Shown here: in pieces, positions 16,959 to 29,790 of the stretch
Numbering within the stretch: the stretch's first letter is position 1
Layout of the letters: each line of letters begins with the position of its first letter
Source of the DNA: a bacterium
Lineage (GTDB): Bacteria; Bacteroidota; Ignavibacteria; Kapaibacteriales; UBA7675
Assembly: GCA_030430495.1 (NCBI GenBank)
Contig: JAUIKM010000022.1
Span: 1-64,000 of the forward strand
Direction: 5' to 3'
Length of the DNA: 64,000 nucleotides
Notes under the pieces: generated by a model
What the model was told of the DNA's origin: nothing
Database searches by the model: none
What the model saw: the letters and a program-made list of their open reading frames with translations, nothing else
Translations under genes and position numbers: made by a program

Positions 16959-18941
16959 ATGAACATTTCCCGACTACTTTGCGCGGCGTTGGCCGTCCTT
17001 GTGGTTTCGGCCTCTGTGAGCGAAGCTCGCCACACCCTGTCCGAAATTCGCGCCAAAACGGCCCTCAAAAACGTCGACGACCCCGGCGTCGCAAGCTCGA
17101 TGAAATCCAACAAAGGCGCGACCGACCGCGTGCTTGGTCTCGATGCTACGATTTTCGACTCGCTCGAAAACGGGTTCTCCTACTACAACAACACTCAGTC
17201 GCCCCTGCGCTACGACCCGAACACGGGCCTGCTCGTGACGGTGCTGCGCGGCGGTATCCCCGGCGACCCCGTTTTCAATCGCAACCGCGGCTTCCTGCGC
17301 TATTCGGAAGACCTTGGTGAAACCTGGTCCGATTCCTACGGCCCGATGCAGGATCCCATCGACCCCGTACAGGATTCGCTGCGTTACCCCAACGTAGCTA
17401 TTTACTCGCCCGAAGGCGCGACCGGCGTTGCTGATCTGACCTTTATCCACTCCTACCCCTACGTCAACGGCGGCTGGGGCCAGTACGGTATCGGTTTTAC
17501 CTTCGGCAACGAACTGCAGCCGTTCTCCTTCCCGGTTCCTCCGCTTGAAATCGAAGGCGAAGAATACGACTGGCTGCCCAACACCTGTCTGACAATCGCG
17601 CCCGACGGCGAGACCGGCATCGTTTTTGTCCCCCTGGATGCGCCCGAGTTTGCTCACCCGGAGAACAACAACAACATCGGTATGATCAAATACAACTGGG
17701 CCGAAGATGACGAACCCGTCGGTTCGGTGCCCGAGCCCTTCCAGTCCCTCGTTTTTGACGAGCCCGTCGACATCGGTACGACTGCCGCCGAAGACCTGCG
17801 CACCAACCGCCTGATTCAAACGGGTTGGGACGGAAACGGCGCCCTGTATGTCGGCGTGATCGGCGAACTGCGCGCCAACGGCAGCGCCGCCTGGGATGTG
17901 CCGATGATCATCAAATCGACCGACTTCGGCGACACCTGGTCCGAGTGGGACTTCCTCCCCGAGCAGGACTTCGTCGACTATCTGAACAGCATCGGCGCTA
18001 TCTTCCCGACCAACAGCGACTACTTCCTGCTCGGCCAGGACATGCAGGTCGTCGGTGAAGACCACGTCGTCATCGTTTGCTCGCTCGTTGAAGGCGTTGA
18101 ATCCGACAACGAACTGGATCGCATTCTCGAGTTCGAATACAACAGCGGCCAATGGACCATCCGCTACATCGGCCCGAATACCGGCCGCTTCCAGTCCTTC
18201 TTCCACTCGCAGGAAGAATTCGACACCAACGACGGCCAGCAACCGCAAACGCTGCCCGACGTCCAGGTTTCGATTACCGCCGACGGCCAGACTCTCGTGG
18301 CTAAATGGGTCGACCTCGTTGCCTACACGGTACTCATCGATGGCGAAGAAACGGAAATCACGTCTTACGACATTTTCTTTTCCACCCGCGCTGTCGGCAG
18401 CGGCGAATGGAGCCCGGCCGTCAACGTGACGAACAGCATCTTCCACGAGAAAGTCACGTGGATCCCCGACATCATCCCGAGCCTGACCGAAGTTCCGCTG
18501 ATCACGAATCGCACGAACTTCGCCGTCAACACCTGGCTGAACGAGCAGGAAGCTCCGGATGACAGCCTGAATCTGAACATTGCTCAGCGCATGATCTTCG
18601 CTGATCAACACGTGATGTATACAAAACTGGACCTGACGGGCACCAGCACTGGTGTTGGTGAAGGCGGACAATCTCTGCCGAAAGCCGCAAACATCACGGT
18701 TGCTCCGAACCCCGCGACGAACGTTGCACACGTCAACTTCGAACTGCCGAATACGGGCCACACGACCGTCAGCGTCTTTGACCTCTTCGGCCGCAAAATC
18801 GCGACGATTCACGACGGGCTCATGCCCGCCGGCACACATTCGCTGGAATACAATGTTAACGGCAGCTACAGCGGCACCTACTTTGTGCAGGTTACGCTGG
18901 ACGGCGTTAACACGTCCGAGAGTTTCATGATCACGCGTTGA
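16959..18941 (+). CDS. Secreted Asp-box (sialidase-like) protein with T9SS sorting domain
   Basis: 660 residues. The ATG at 16959 is preceded by TTGGAG and starts a signal peptide (MNISRLLCAALAVLVVSAS, cleaved near SEA). Asp boxes are visible as SEDLGETW (about residue 115) and STDFGDTW (about 325), pointing to a beta-propeller like BNR-repeat glycosidases. The final 80 residues are a T9SS type A domain (ITVAPNPATNVAHVNFEL, VSVFDLFGRKIATI, GTYFVQVTLDG). It shares architecture with the divergent gene at 14507-16330 and ends at a strong terminator. Uses mostly C-ending codons, which suggests high expression (inference). Substrate unknown. Confidence 0.85.
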   Translation: MNISRLLCAALAVLVVSASVSEARHTLSEIRAKTALKNVDDPGVASSMKSNKGATDRVLGLDATIFDSLENGFSYYNNTQSPLRYDPNTGLLVTVLRGGIPGDPVFNRNRGFLRYSEDLGETWSDSYGPMQDPIDPVQDSLRYPNVAIYSPEGATGVADLTFIHSYPYVNGGWGQYGIGFTFGNELQPFSFPVPPLEIEGEEYDWLPNTCLTIAPDGETGIVFVPLDAPEFAHPENNNNIGMIKYNWAEDDEPVGSVPEPFQSLVFDEPVDIGTTAAEDLRTNRLIQTGWDGNGALYVGVIGELRANGSAAWDVPMIIKSTDFGDTWSEWDFLPEQDFVDYLNSIGAIFPTNSDYFLLGQDMQVVGEDHVVIVCSLVEGVESDNELDRILEFEYNSGQWTIRYIGPNTGRFQSFFHSQEEFDTNDGQQPQTLPDVQVSITADGQTLVAKWVDLVAYTVLIDGEETEITSYDIFFSTRAVGSGEWSPAVNVTNSIFHEKVTWIPDIIPSLTEVPLITNRTNFAVNTWLNEQEAPDDSLNLNIAQRMIFADQHVMYTKLDLTGTSTGVGEGGQSLPKAANITVAPNPATNVAHVNFELPNTGHTTVSVFDLFGRKIATIHDGLMPAGTHSLEYNVNGSYSGTYFVQVTLDGVNTSESFMITR

Positions 18942-18971
18942 TCCCGACGACTCAAGGACGGTATAAATAGA

Positions 18972-19011
18972 ACAGCCGCTTCATCCCTGTGATGGAGCGG
19001 CTGTTTTTTTT
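18972..19011 (+). terminator. Intrinsic terminator of the Asp-box protein gene
   Basis: A 14-bp stem, ACAGCCGCTTCATC / GATGGAGCGGCTGT (one T-G wobble), with a 5-base loop and eight T after it. It lies 30 bases past the stop at 18941. Confidence 0.9.
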
Positions 19012-19320
19012 GGAGCTTGATTACAACTCTCCTGCTTCGGAGCGCTCACACGTCGGCTGGAAATACACGCATTTTCATCAGGCCGGACTGCATGTCCGCG
19101 TGGCTTTTTCTGACCTTTTTGTTTACCATCGGGCTGAAAGCCGAAATCCGCTGAGCCGGCGCCGAACAACATTAAACACGCCGCTCGAAGACGAACAAGA
19201 GAAAAAAGCAAGCCCCGGCACAGCCGGAGGCGCGGCGCTCAAGGCCGCCAGCCGCGCCAATGGTGCGCGGCGCAACCGGCGCTTACACAACACAACATCG
19301 CCGAAAATACAGCCGGGCGT
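19012..19320. other. Gene-free spacer between convergent genes
   Basis: About 309 bases between a plus-strand terminator and the stop of the minus-strand dioxygenase gene. No credible gene or repeat was seen. Confidence 0.4.
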
Positions 19321-19995
19321 TTATACTTCACCCCACATGCGCAGGAGATTCGCGTAGGCATTGCGCACGCGACGAGTAGCCTCGCCGTTGGGCGACTCCT
19401 CGGTCAGCTGACCTTGCGCGCTGTTAAGTTCAAACAGGACCTCGCGTTTAAGCGGATCGCGAACGGCGCTCTGCATCCACAACACGGCCGCCGTGCGACG
19501 CCCGCGCGTGACTTCAACAACCTCGTGCAGAAAATAGGTCGGGTAAACGACCGCATTGCCGCGCGCGAGTTTATATTTCTGCTCGCGGCCGAAAGCGTAA
19601 ATATTGAGCTCGCCGCCGTCGTAATCCTCGGGATCATCCAGAAAAATTGTCATCGACATATCGCAGCGCAGCGGCGACTGACCGCCCCTCACGGGCACAT
19701 CGACATGCGAGCCGTAGCTCATGCCGACGTCGTAGCGACTTATCGTAACATTGGAAAAGGCGCGCGGCAACAGGGCCGCATGAATGAGCGGATAACGACC
19801 AATTGCCTGGAAAATCAGTTGCTCGATGGCGGCGCCGTGCTCGCTCTGACTGACGTCCATTTGCAGATTGTTTTTAACATCCTGCGCACCAGGGCCGGCC
19901 GTCAGTTTGCCGTCGACAAAGCGCGCGGACTCAAGCCCGTTGTGAATGCTGTTGCACTCTTCCGGCGTTAATATTTGATCCAGCTCGAGAATCAT
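19321..19995 (-). CDS. Fe(II)/2-oxoglutarate-dependent dioxygenase, PKHD-type hydroxylase (PiuC/YbiX-like)
   Basis: 224 residues, the normal length of PKHD-type hydroxylases. The double-stranded beta-helix iron site is visible: H97 and D99 in SYGSHVDVP and H157 in YFLHEV. The 2-oxoglutarate-binding Arg is in the following TRGRR segment (about 164-167). The GGEL turn before the second half is also typical. Members of this family are often linked to iron or siderophore uptake, but the natural substrate is not established, and no iron gene is next door. It stands alone between an intrinsic terminator and the SGNH/MBOAT pair. The sequence immediately upstream has no obvious Shine-Dalgarno box. 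Confidence 0.88.
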   Translation of the reverse strand: MILELDQILTPEECNSIHNGLESARFVDGKLTAGPGAQDVKNNLQMDVSQSEHGAAIEQLIFQAIGRYPLIHAALLPRAFSNVTISRYDVGMSYGSHVDVPVRGGQSPLRCDMSMTIFLDDPEDYDGGELNIYAFGREQKYKLARGNAVVYPTYFLHEVVEVTRGRRTAAVLWMQSAVRDPLKREVLFELNSAQGQLTEESPNGEATRRVRNAYANLLRMWGEV

Positions 19996-20043
19996 TGTAC
20001 TACAACTCCAATGTGTTTTGTGGGACGGAAGTAAATCGCGTGT

Positions 20044-21123
20044 TTAAAGTTTCAAGCGGTAGTTCTGTGCATCGCGTCGCAGCGAATCCAGATAAACATC
20101 CACGTTTCGCGCCGTCAGTTTCACGCCGATGCCAAGCGCGTCGGGCGGCAGTTCATTGTCTTTGGCGTACAGCCGGCTTAACATGCGGCGCGCGATCCGC
20201 GGTTTGTAGTGCCAGCCATTTTCGTCAAAGTTGGCCGAGTCTCGCGTCACATAAGAACGGCCGTAGAAGCTGTAGACATCCGCCTTCGTGTGTTTAACCA
20301 CCAGCGCAATCGCGTCGAAGTAGCGATCCGAAATGCCGTAGCGATCAAAGTAGTCGTACCAGCGGTAGTATTTTGCCGGGATGAGTATCTTGTCCCCTTC
20401 TTCAAACAGCGATGCAAAGTGCAGCAGCACCAAGTCAGGATACATGGCAAACCGCGAAAACTTGTTCTGAGCATTTGCGGCGAAAGAGGTCGGAATAATG
20501 TGCTCCAGCATCCGATAGCTGGTAGTATCCCAGGCCGTTATTGTAGCGCCGGAATGTTTACCCTTGGCGTGCCGATACACTTCCCGCATACTCTGGCGCA
20601 GCGTGGCGTAGTTTAACAAGCGAATTGTCATGTAATCGGCCCAGGCGGGCTGATTGAAGACCTGTTCAAAGCGCGCCTGCTTGGCGGCTTCTTCGGGATA
20701 TGTTTCACGCGATTTGTTCAGCGTAAAACAATCAAAACCACAGAGCACCGCGCCGCCGCGCTGTTTAATGCGCTCCAGCAACTTGACATTGAGACTGAAG
20801 GACGCGCCGGCGACTGAGAGATTCATGGAGTATTTGCCGGTGAGCGAGTCCAGGAACCAGGGATCCGCGCGGAACAAACGAGAAGAACCGAGCAGCGCCA
20901 GATCGTAGCGATCGCTGTCAAAACGCGCCTTGACAAACTCGGGCGCGTCGTCGTAAAGCAGGTCCACAAAGGCCCCGTCCTTATTGCGGCAGCCGAGCGG
21001 ATCGACATACCAGTTGAACAGCCCAACAAGCCCCAGCAGCACAAAGGCGCAGGCAAAAAACCAACGCAGCCAGCCGGCCGGCGCGGGGGCGGACGCTGCA
21101 CTATGTGTTGAACTGTTGCTCAC
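20044..21123 (-). CDS. Membrane-anchored SGNH-like (AlgJ/DltD-type) partner of MBOAT acyltransferase
   Basis: About 359 residues. There is no ATG near the start; GTG at 21123 (or TTG at 21135, two bases past the MBOAT stop) is the likely initiator. Residues about 18-40 are a single membrane segment (WLRWFFACAFVLLGLVGLF), placing the rest outside the cytoplasm. The LLGSSRLFRAD motif near residue 75 looks like block I of SGNH-type acyl transferases and esterases, which in AlgJ, PatB and DltD work with an MBOAT protein to move acyl groups to a surface polymer. Tight spacing downstream of the MBOAT gene supports this pairing. Polymer and acyl group cannot be read from the sequence. Confidence 0.72.
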   Translation of the reverse strand: MSNSSTHSAASAPAPAGWLRWFFACAFVLLGLVGLFNWYVDPLGCRNKDGAFVDLLYDDAPEFVKARFDSDRYDLALLGSSRLFRADPWFLDSLTGKYSMNLSVAGASFSLNVKLLERIKQRGGAVLCGFDCFTLNKSRETYPEEAAKQARFEQVFNQPAWADYMTIRLLNYATLRQSMREVYRHAKGKHSGATITAWDTTSYRMLEHIIPTSFAANAQNKFSRFAMYPDLVLLHFASLFEEGDKILIPAKYYRWYDYFDRYGISDRYFDAIALVVKHTKADVYSFYGRSYVTRDSANFDENGWHYKPRIARRMLSRLYAKDNELPPDALGIGVKLTARNVDVYLDSLRRDAQNYRLKL

Positions 21124-21137
21124 GGGCGGACCCAACC

Positions 21138-22613
21138 CTAAAAGTTAAAGTAGAGGAATTCGCTGATGCGGCTCATGCAGATAATTGCCACTGCAACCAG
21201 GGCCGCGCCGACAACTGCCGAGCGCCGGTTAAACACGAGATTTGCCGCCAGTTCGTTCGAGTCGCGGAACTTGACCGCCGCCAGCAGCGCCGCCGCCAGA
21301 AACAGCAGATATTCGGTTTCATAGCCCGCCGTTGTGCCGCGCACGTTGGCGAACATCACGCCGAATTCCACGCCGAAGTCGCGCAGAAAACCCAGCGAAC
21401 CGGCGAGCGATTCGCGCAGTACGACGCCCTCCAGCCCCAGCATGCCGCGCAGTATTTTAACAGCGTCGTCGAAACTCGTCGCGCGGAAAAAGACCCAGGT
21501 AATGTGTACAAACAAAAACGTCGTACCCCTGGCCAGCCAATTGGGCAGGCGCAGTCCGGCGCGGTGCCACCAGCGGTGCACCACCAGTCCCGCGCCGTGC
21601 AGAGCGCCCCACATGACAAATGTCCAGCCGGCGCCGTGCCACAGACCGCCAAGCAGAAAAGTCAGGAACAGGTTGCCCCAGGTGCGCGCCTCGCCCCTGC
21701 GATTGCCGCCGAGCGGAATGTAGACATAGTCGCGCAGGAAACGCCCGAGCGTGATATGCCAGCGTCGCCAGAAGTCCTGCAGGTCGAGCGCTTTGTACGG
21801 CGCCGCGAAGTTGATCGGCAGCTTGATGTTAAACATCAGCGCCGCACCCATCGCCATGTCCGTATAGCCGCTGAAGTCAAAATACAACTGCAACGTGTAG
21901 GCCAGGCTGGCGACCCAGGATTCAACAAAGGTGACGCTTGCGGCGACATCGTAGGCATTGGTCGCCCAGATAGCCAGTGTGTCGGCCACCACAACCTTCT
22001 TAAACAATCCGAGGCTGAAGAGGAAAACTCCGCGTGCGATGTTCTCCGTGTCAAGCGCGCGGCGGGATGCATCGGCAAACTGCGGCATCATCTCACTGTG
22101 ATGCACAATCGGTCCGGCGATCAGCTGCGGAAAATAGGTGACGAACAGCGCGTAGTTGAAAAAGCTGTACTCGCGCGTTTCACCGCGATACGAGTCGACC
22201 AGATACGCAATTTGCTGAAAAGTGAAAAAGCTGATTGCCAGCGGCAAGACCAGATGCAGGAGCGGCAGATCGCCGCGAAAGATCCAGTTGAGGTTGAGAA
22301 TAAAAAAGTCGGCGTACTTGAAATAGCCGAGCAGCGCCAGGTTGAGCGCCACCCCGCCGATCAGCGCCGCCCGCCGTTTATCCGAGGTCGAAGCGGTCAT
22401 CCTGCCCAGCCTGCCGCCGACGTAGAAGTTGAACAGCATGGAGCCGAGAATCAGCGGCAGGTAGACGGGATTCCACCAGCTGTAGAACAACAGTGAGGCG
22501 GCCACCAGCCAGAGTTTGCCCGCCCGATCCCCCAGAGTGCGGTTCAGGCTGAAATAGCCCAGTAAACTGAGCGGCAGGAACGCCAGCATGAAGGTGAAAG
22601 AGTTGAATAACAT
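21138..22613 (-). CDS. MBOAT-family membrane-bound O-acyltransferase (AlgI/PatA/DltB-like)
   Basis: 491 residues with many hydrophobic segments, typical of AlgI-type MBOAT proteins that pass an acyl group across the inner membrane. Hallmarks: PLAISFFTFQQIAYLVDSYRG near residue 130, LIAGPIVHHSEMMPQF, YFDFSGYTDMAMG, and the catalytic region DFWRRWHITLG followed by LLGGLWHGAGW with the invariant His. The ATG at 22613 starts a hydrophobic helix (MLFNSFTFMLAFLPL). The next gene begins within 15 bases and encodes the periplasmic SGNH-like partner, so the two are almost certainly co-transcribed. They probably acetylate an exopolysaccharide, lipopolysaccharide or cell-wall polymer. Confidence 0.92.
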   Translation of the reverse strand: MLFNSFTFMLAFLPLSLLGYFSLNRTLGDRAGKLWLVAASLLFYSWWNPVYLPLILGSMLFNFYVGGRLGRMTASTSDKRRAALIGGVALNLALLGYFKYADFFILNLNWIFRGDLPLLHLVLPLAISFFTFQQIAYLVDSYRGETREYSFFNYALFVTYFPQLIAGPIVHHSEMMPQFADASRRALDTENIARGVFLFSLGLFKKVVVADTLAIWATNAYDVAASVTFVESWVASLAYTLQLYFDFSGYTDMAMGAALMFNIKLPINFAAPYKALDLQDFWRRWHITLGRFLRDYVYIPLGGNRRGEARTWGNLFLTFLLGGLWHGAGWTFVMWGALHGAGLVVHRWWHRAGLRLPNWLARGTTFLFVHITWVFFRATSFDDAVKILRGMLGLEGVVLRESLAGSLGFLRDFGVEFGVMFANVRGTTAGYETEYLLFLAAALLAAVKFRDSNELAANLVFNRRSAVVGAALVAVAIICMSRISEFLYFNF

Positions 22614-22700
22614 GTGCGTGCACGCCGGTCGGGCGTCGGCGGGGCTCCGGAGTTTGAAATGTTGTCAGGCGCAAAATTAGCGATTGCGCCGCAACCAAAA

Positions 22701-22729
22701 AATCCCATGCGGCGGTACCGCATGGGATT
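22701..22729 (-). terminator. Intrinsic terminator of gcvP
   Basis: A perfect 12-bp stem (AATCCCATGCGG / CCGCATGGGATT) with a 5-base loop; on the minus strand it is followed by TTTTGG, giving a six-T run with the stem end. It lies 43 bases past the gcvP stop. Confidence 0.85.
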
Positions 22730-22772
22730 CGGGTATTTGACTTCGGCATCGCCGAACAGTAGTGTCGGTCGC

Positions 22773-25697
22773 TTACAGCGCTTCGGCGGGTTCCGCCTCG
22801 TCGCTGTCCTGATACTCTTCCAACGGAGGGCAGGAACAGACCAAATTGCGATCGCCGTAGGTGTTGTTGACGCGCGCGACGGAGGCCCAGAACTTGCGTT
22901 CGTGCAACCACTCAATCGGCCACGCCGCGGCGGAACGCGGGTAGGGACGATCCCAGTTGTCCGCCGTCACGAGAGCCAGAGTATGCGGCGCGTGTTTCAG
23001 CACGTTTTCCTCGCGGTCGGCTTCGCCGGATTCAATGGCGGCAATCTCGCGGCGGATGGAGAGCAGCACGTCGCAGAAGCGATCGATTTCGGCCAGGGAC
23101 TCGCTTTCCGTCGGCTCGATCATCATGGTGCCGGGCACCGGGAAGGAGACGGTCGGGGCGTGGTAGCCGTAGTCGATAAGGCGTTTGGCGATGTCTTCCA
23201 CCTCGATGCCGGCGCTCTGTTTGAACTCGCGCGTGTCGAGAATCATCTCGTGCGCCACCGTGCCGTTGGCGCCGGTGTAGAGCGGTTTGTACGCTCCGTC
23301 GAGGCGTTTGAGGATATAGTTGGCGTTGAGGATGGCGACTCTGGTGGCATCGGTCAGCCCTGCGCCGCCCATCATTTTGATGTAGGCCCAGGAAATGAGC
23401 AGGATGCTGGCGCTGCCCCAGGGAGCCGCGGCAATCGGGCTGATCGCCTTGTCTCCGCCGGTGTCGACCAGCGGGTGACCGGGCAGATAAGGCGCCAGTT
23501 TTTCATTGACGCAGATGGGGCCCATACCGGGACCGCCGCCGCCGTGCGGGATGCAAAACGTTTTGTGCAGGTTCAGGTGGCAGACATCCGCCCCGATGCG
23601 CGCCGGGCTGGTCAGGCCCACCTGGGCGTTCATGTTGGCGCCGTCCATATAGACCAGACCGCCGTACCGGTGCACCGTGTCGCAGATTTCGCGGATTGAC
23701 TCTTCGAATACGCCGTGCGTGGAGGGATAGGTCACCATCAGCGCGGCAAGTTTTTCCGAGTGTTTTTCAGCTTTGGCGCGCAGGTCGTCGACATCAATAT
23801 TGCCGAGTGCATCGCATTTGACCACGACGACTTTCATGCCGGCCATGACGCCGCTGGCGGGGTTGGTCCCGTGCGCCGAGCTGGGAATCAGGACGATGTT
23901 GCGATGTGCGGCATCGCGGTCCTTGTGATAGGCGCGAATGGTCATCAGACCGGCGTATTCGCCCTGCGCACCGGAATTGGGCTGCAGCGACACCGCGGCG
24001 AATTCCGTGATGGCCGCCAGGTCGCGCTCGAGTTCGGTAAAGATCTGACGATAACCCAGGCTCTGCGTCAGCGGCGCAAAGGGATGCAGGCCGCCGAACT
24101 CACGCCAGGTAACCGGGATCATCTCGGTCGTGGCGTTCAGTTTCATGGTGCAGGAACCCAGCGCAATCATGCTGTGCGTCAGCGAGAGATCCTTGTTTTC
24201 GAGGCGTTTCAGGTAGCGCAGCATCTCCGTTTCGGAGTGGTACAGGCTGAACACCGGATGCGTCATGTATTCGCTGGTGCGCTGCAGCTCGGCGGGAATG
24301 CCGCTCTGTGCGCCCTCCACCAATGCGGCGATGTCGAAATCGACGCCGTTACCGCCGCGCGCGGCGAGGAAAATTCGCAGCAGACGTTCGACGCTTTTTT
24401 CGTTGCAGGTCTCGTCGAGCGAGATGCCGATGCGTCCGTCCCCGAAGTAGCGCAGGTTGACCTGTGCGGCTTCCGCCTCGCGACGCACGGCCGCGGCGTC
24501 GACGCCGTCGGCCGGACGAACAGAAATGGTATCAAAAAAGGCCTGATTAAGAACCGCATGGCCCTGCGCTTTCAGTCCGTCGGCAAGAGCGACCGTCAGA
24601 CGGTGGATACGCTCGGCGATGGCGCGCAGACCGCGCGGTCCGTGGTAAACGGCATACGCGCCTGCGATAACGGCCAGCAGAACCTGGGCCGTACAAATAT
24701 TACTCGTGGCGCGCTCGCGGCGGATGTGCTGTTCGCGCGTTTGCAGCGCCATGCGATACGCCTGACCGCCCTGCGCATCGACGGAAACGCCGATGATGCG
24801 ACCGGGAATCAGTCGTTTGAATTTTTCTCGCGTCGCAAAAAAAGCGGCGTGCGGACCGCCATAGCCCATCGGCACGCCAAAACGCTGGGTGGAACCAACC
24901 GCGATGTCCGCGCCGAATTCGCCCGGAGGCGTCAGCAGCAGCAGGCTCATCAGATCACAGGCGGCAGCGATGTAGATGTGGTGCTCGCGGGCGCGTGTGC
25001 AGAACGAGCGATAGTCGGCGATGTTGCCGTCGTCGGCCGGATACTGCAGGATGGCGCCAAAGTAGCTGCCGTCGAACTCAACGGTTTTGTAGTCGCCAAA
25101 GACAAGTTCAACGCCGATGGGTTCGCAGCGCGTTTCCAGCAGGGCGCGCGTCTGCGGGTAGATGTCGTTGGAGACAAAGAGGCGTGTGGCATTGGCTTTG
25201 ACGCGCGTACGGCCGGCGAACATCATAGCCATCGCTTCGGCGACGGCGGTGGCTTCGTCCAGCAGTGAGGCGTTGGCGATTTCCAGGCCGGTCAGGTCGA
25301 CGACCATGGTCTGGAAGTTGATGAGGGCTTCGAGGCGTCCCTGAGCAATCTCGGCCTGATAGGGCGTGTACTGCGTGTACCAGCCGGGATTTTCCAGAAT
25401 ATTGCGCAGGATGACGGGCGGCGTGACCGTGTCGTAGTACCCCATCCCGATGTGGGAAGTAAACAGATCGTTTTTGGCCGCGGTCCGGCGCGCGTATTCG
25501 AGTAGTTCCGGTTCGCTCATGGCCGCGCCGATGTCCAGCGCTTTATCGCCGCGAATAGCCGCGGGGATCGTTTTGTCGATCAGTGCATCGAGCGAATCGA
25601 TTCCAATGTGTTCAAGCATGGACGCGACGTCCTCCGCAGAAGGTCCAATGTGCCTGTCCACGAAGCGGTCGCGATGCGCAGCCTGTTTGAATTCCAT
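22773..25697 (-). CDS. gcvP: Glycine dehydrogenase (decarboxylating), glycine cleavage system P-protein
   Basis: 974 residues, a full-length fused P-protein rather than the split GcvPA/GcvPB form. It decarboxylates glycine using pyridoxal phosphate and transfers the aminomethyl group to the H-protein lipoyl arm. Seen: N-terminal [17 protein letters not shown], the glycine-rich first half ([12 protein letters not shown]), and the PLP-binding Lys near residue 714 in [17 protein letters not shown], with [12 protein letters not shown] before it. No gcvT or gcvH lies nearby. It is divergent from metH across 241 bases, joining two one-carbon enzymes. A strong terminator follows. Confidence 0.97.
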   Translation of the reverse strand: MEFKQAAHRDRFVDRHIGPSAEDVASMLEHIGIDSLDALIDKTIPAAIRGDKALDIGAAMSEPELLEYARRTAAKNDLFTSHIGMGYYDTVTPPVILRNILENPGWYTQYTPYQAEIAQGRLEALINFQTMVVDLTGLEIANASLLDEATAVAEAMAMMFAGRTRVKANATRLFVSNDIYPQTRALLETRCEPIGVELVFGDYKTVEFDGSYFGAILQYPADDGNIADYRSFCTRAREHHIYIAAACDLMSLLLLTPPGEFGADIAVGSTQRFGVPMGYGGPHAAFFATREKFKRLIPGRIIGVSVDAQGGQAYRMALQTREQHIRRERATSNICTAQVLLAVIAGAYAVYHGPRGLRAIAERIHRLTVALADGLKAQGHAVLNQAFFDTISVRPADGVDAAAVRREAEAAQVNLRYFGDGRIGISLDETCNEKSVERLLRIFLAARGGNGVDFDIAALVEGAQSGIPAELQRTSEYMTHPVFSLYHSETEMLRYLKRLENKDLSLTHSMIALGSCTMKLNATTEMIPVTWREFGGLHPFAPLTQSLGYRQIFTELERDLAAITEFAAVSLQPNSGAQGEYAGLMTIRAYHKDRDAAHRNIVLIPSSAHGTNPASGVMAGMKVVVVKCDALGNIDVDDLRAKAEKHSEKLAALMVTYPSTHGVFEESIREICDTVHRYGGLVYMDGANMNAQVGLTSPARIGADVCHLNLHKTFCIPHGGGGPGMGPICVNEKLAPYLPGHPLVDTGGDKAISPIAAAPWGSASILLISWAYIKMMGGAGLTDATRVAILNANYILKRLDGAYKPLYTGANGTVAHEMILDTREFKQSAGIEVEDIAKRLIDYGYHAPTVSFPVPGTMMIEPTESESLAEIDRFCDVLLSIRREIAAIESGEADREENVLKHAPHTLALVTADNWDRPYPRSAAAWPIEWLHERKFWASVARVNNTYGDRNLVCSCPPLEEYQDSDEAEPAEAL

Positions 25698-25846
25698 GTC
25701 GCTATCCAGATTAGAAAAATCACGCAGGAAAGAATCGCCGGAAGCCCGTTTGCGCCGGAATTGACAGGCGCGGATGGACCTTTTGTACGAGCGAGCTACT
25801 TATTAAGAGCGCATAAGACGGGTATGAACCGGGCAAATTTGATTTG

Positions 25847-25877
25847 GCGGCGCAGTATCTGCGTGCACGCAGGCCGC
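25847..25877 (+). other. Stem-loop in the metH leader
   Basis: Outer arms GCGGC (25847-25851) and GCCGC (25873-25877) enclose a perfect 14-base palindrome CTGCGTGCACGCAG (25859-25872). It lies 62 bases before the metH ATG in a 241-base divergent region. It has no T run, so it is not a terminator. It may be part of an RNA leader or a protein-binding dyad. Confidence 0.4.
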
Positions 25878-25938
25878 ATTGCTTTCGTCGTATAGCTTCA
25901 TTTTTAACCGATCCAGAAATCGATTCCGGAAGAAGCCT

Positions 25939-29658
<3,720 letters not shown>

Positions 29659-29790
29659 ACAGCCGGTGGCGCGGCCGCCGCGGCAGCGCCCGGACAACAT
29701 GTTAAAAAAACGTATATTACGGGCTTTGCAGCTGGCACAGTCGGCACGATAGCAACGAATATCAATTTTGACCTAGGGGCATGTGTCTTC

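Noticed and set aside
16974-18839. 621-codon minus-strand frame opposite the Asp-box protein gene
   Set aside because: Antisense shadow; the plus frame has signal peptide, Asp boxes and a T9SS domain.
25799-25835. SAM-riboswitch-like fragments before metH
   Set aside because: Several short pieces look similar, but the conserved P2 and pseudoknot pairing could not be built; kept only as a possible leader, not called a riboswitch.
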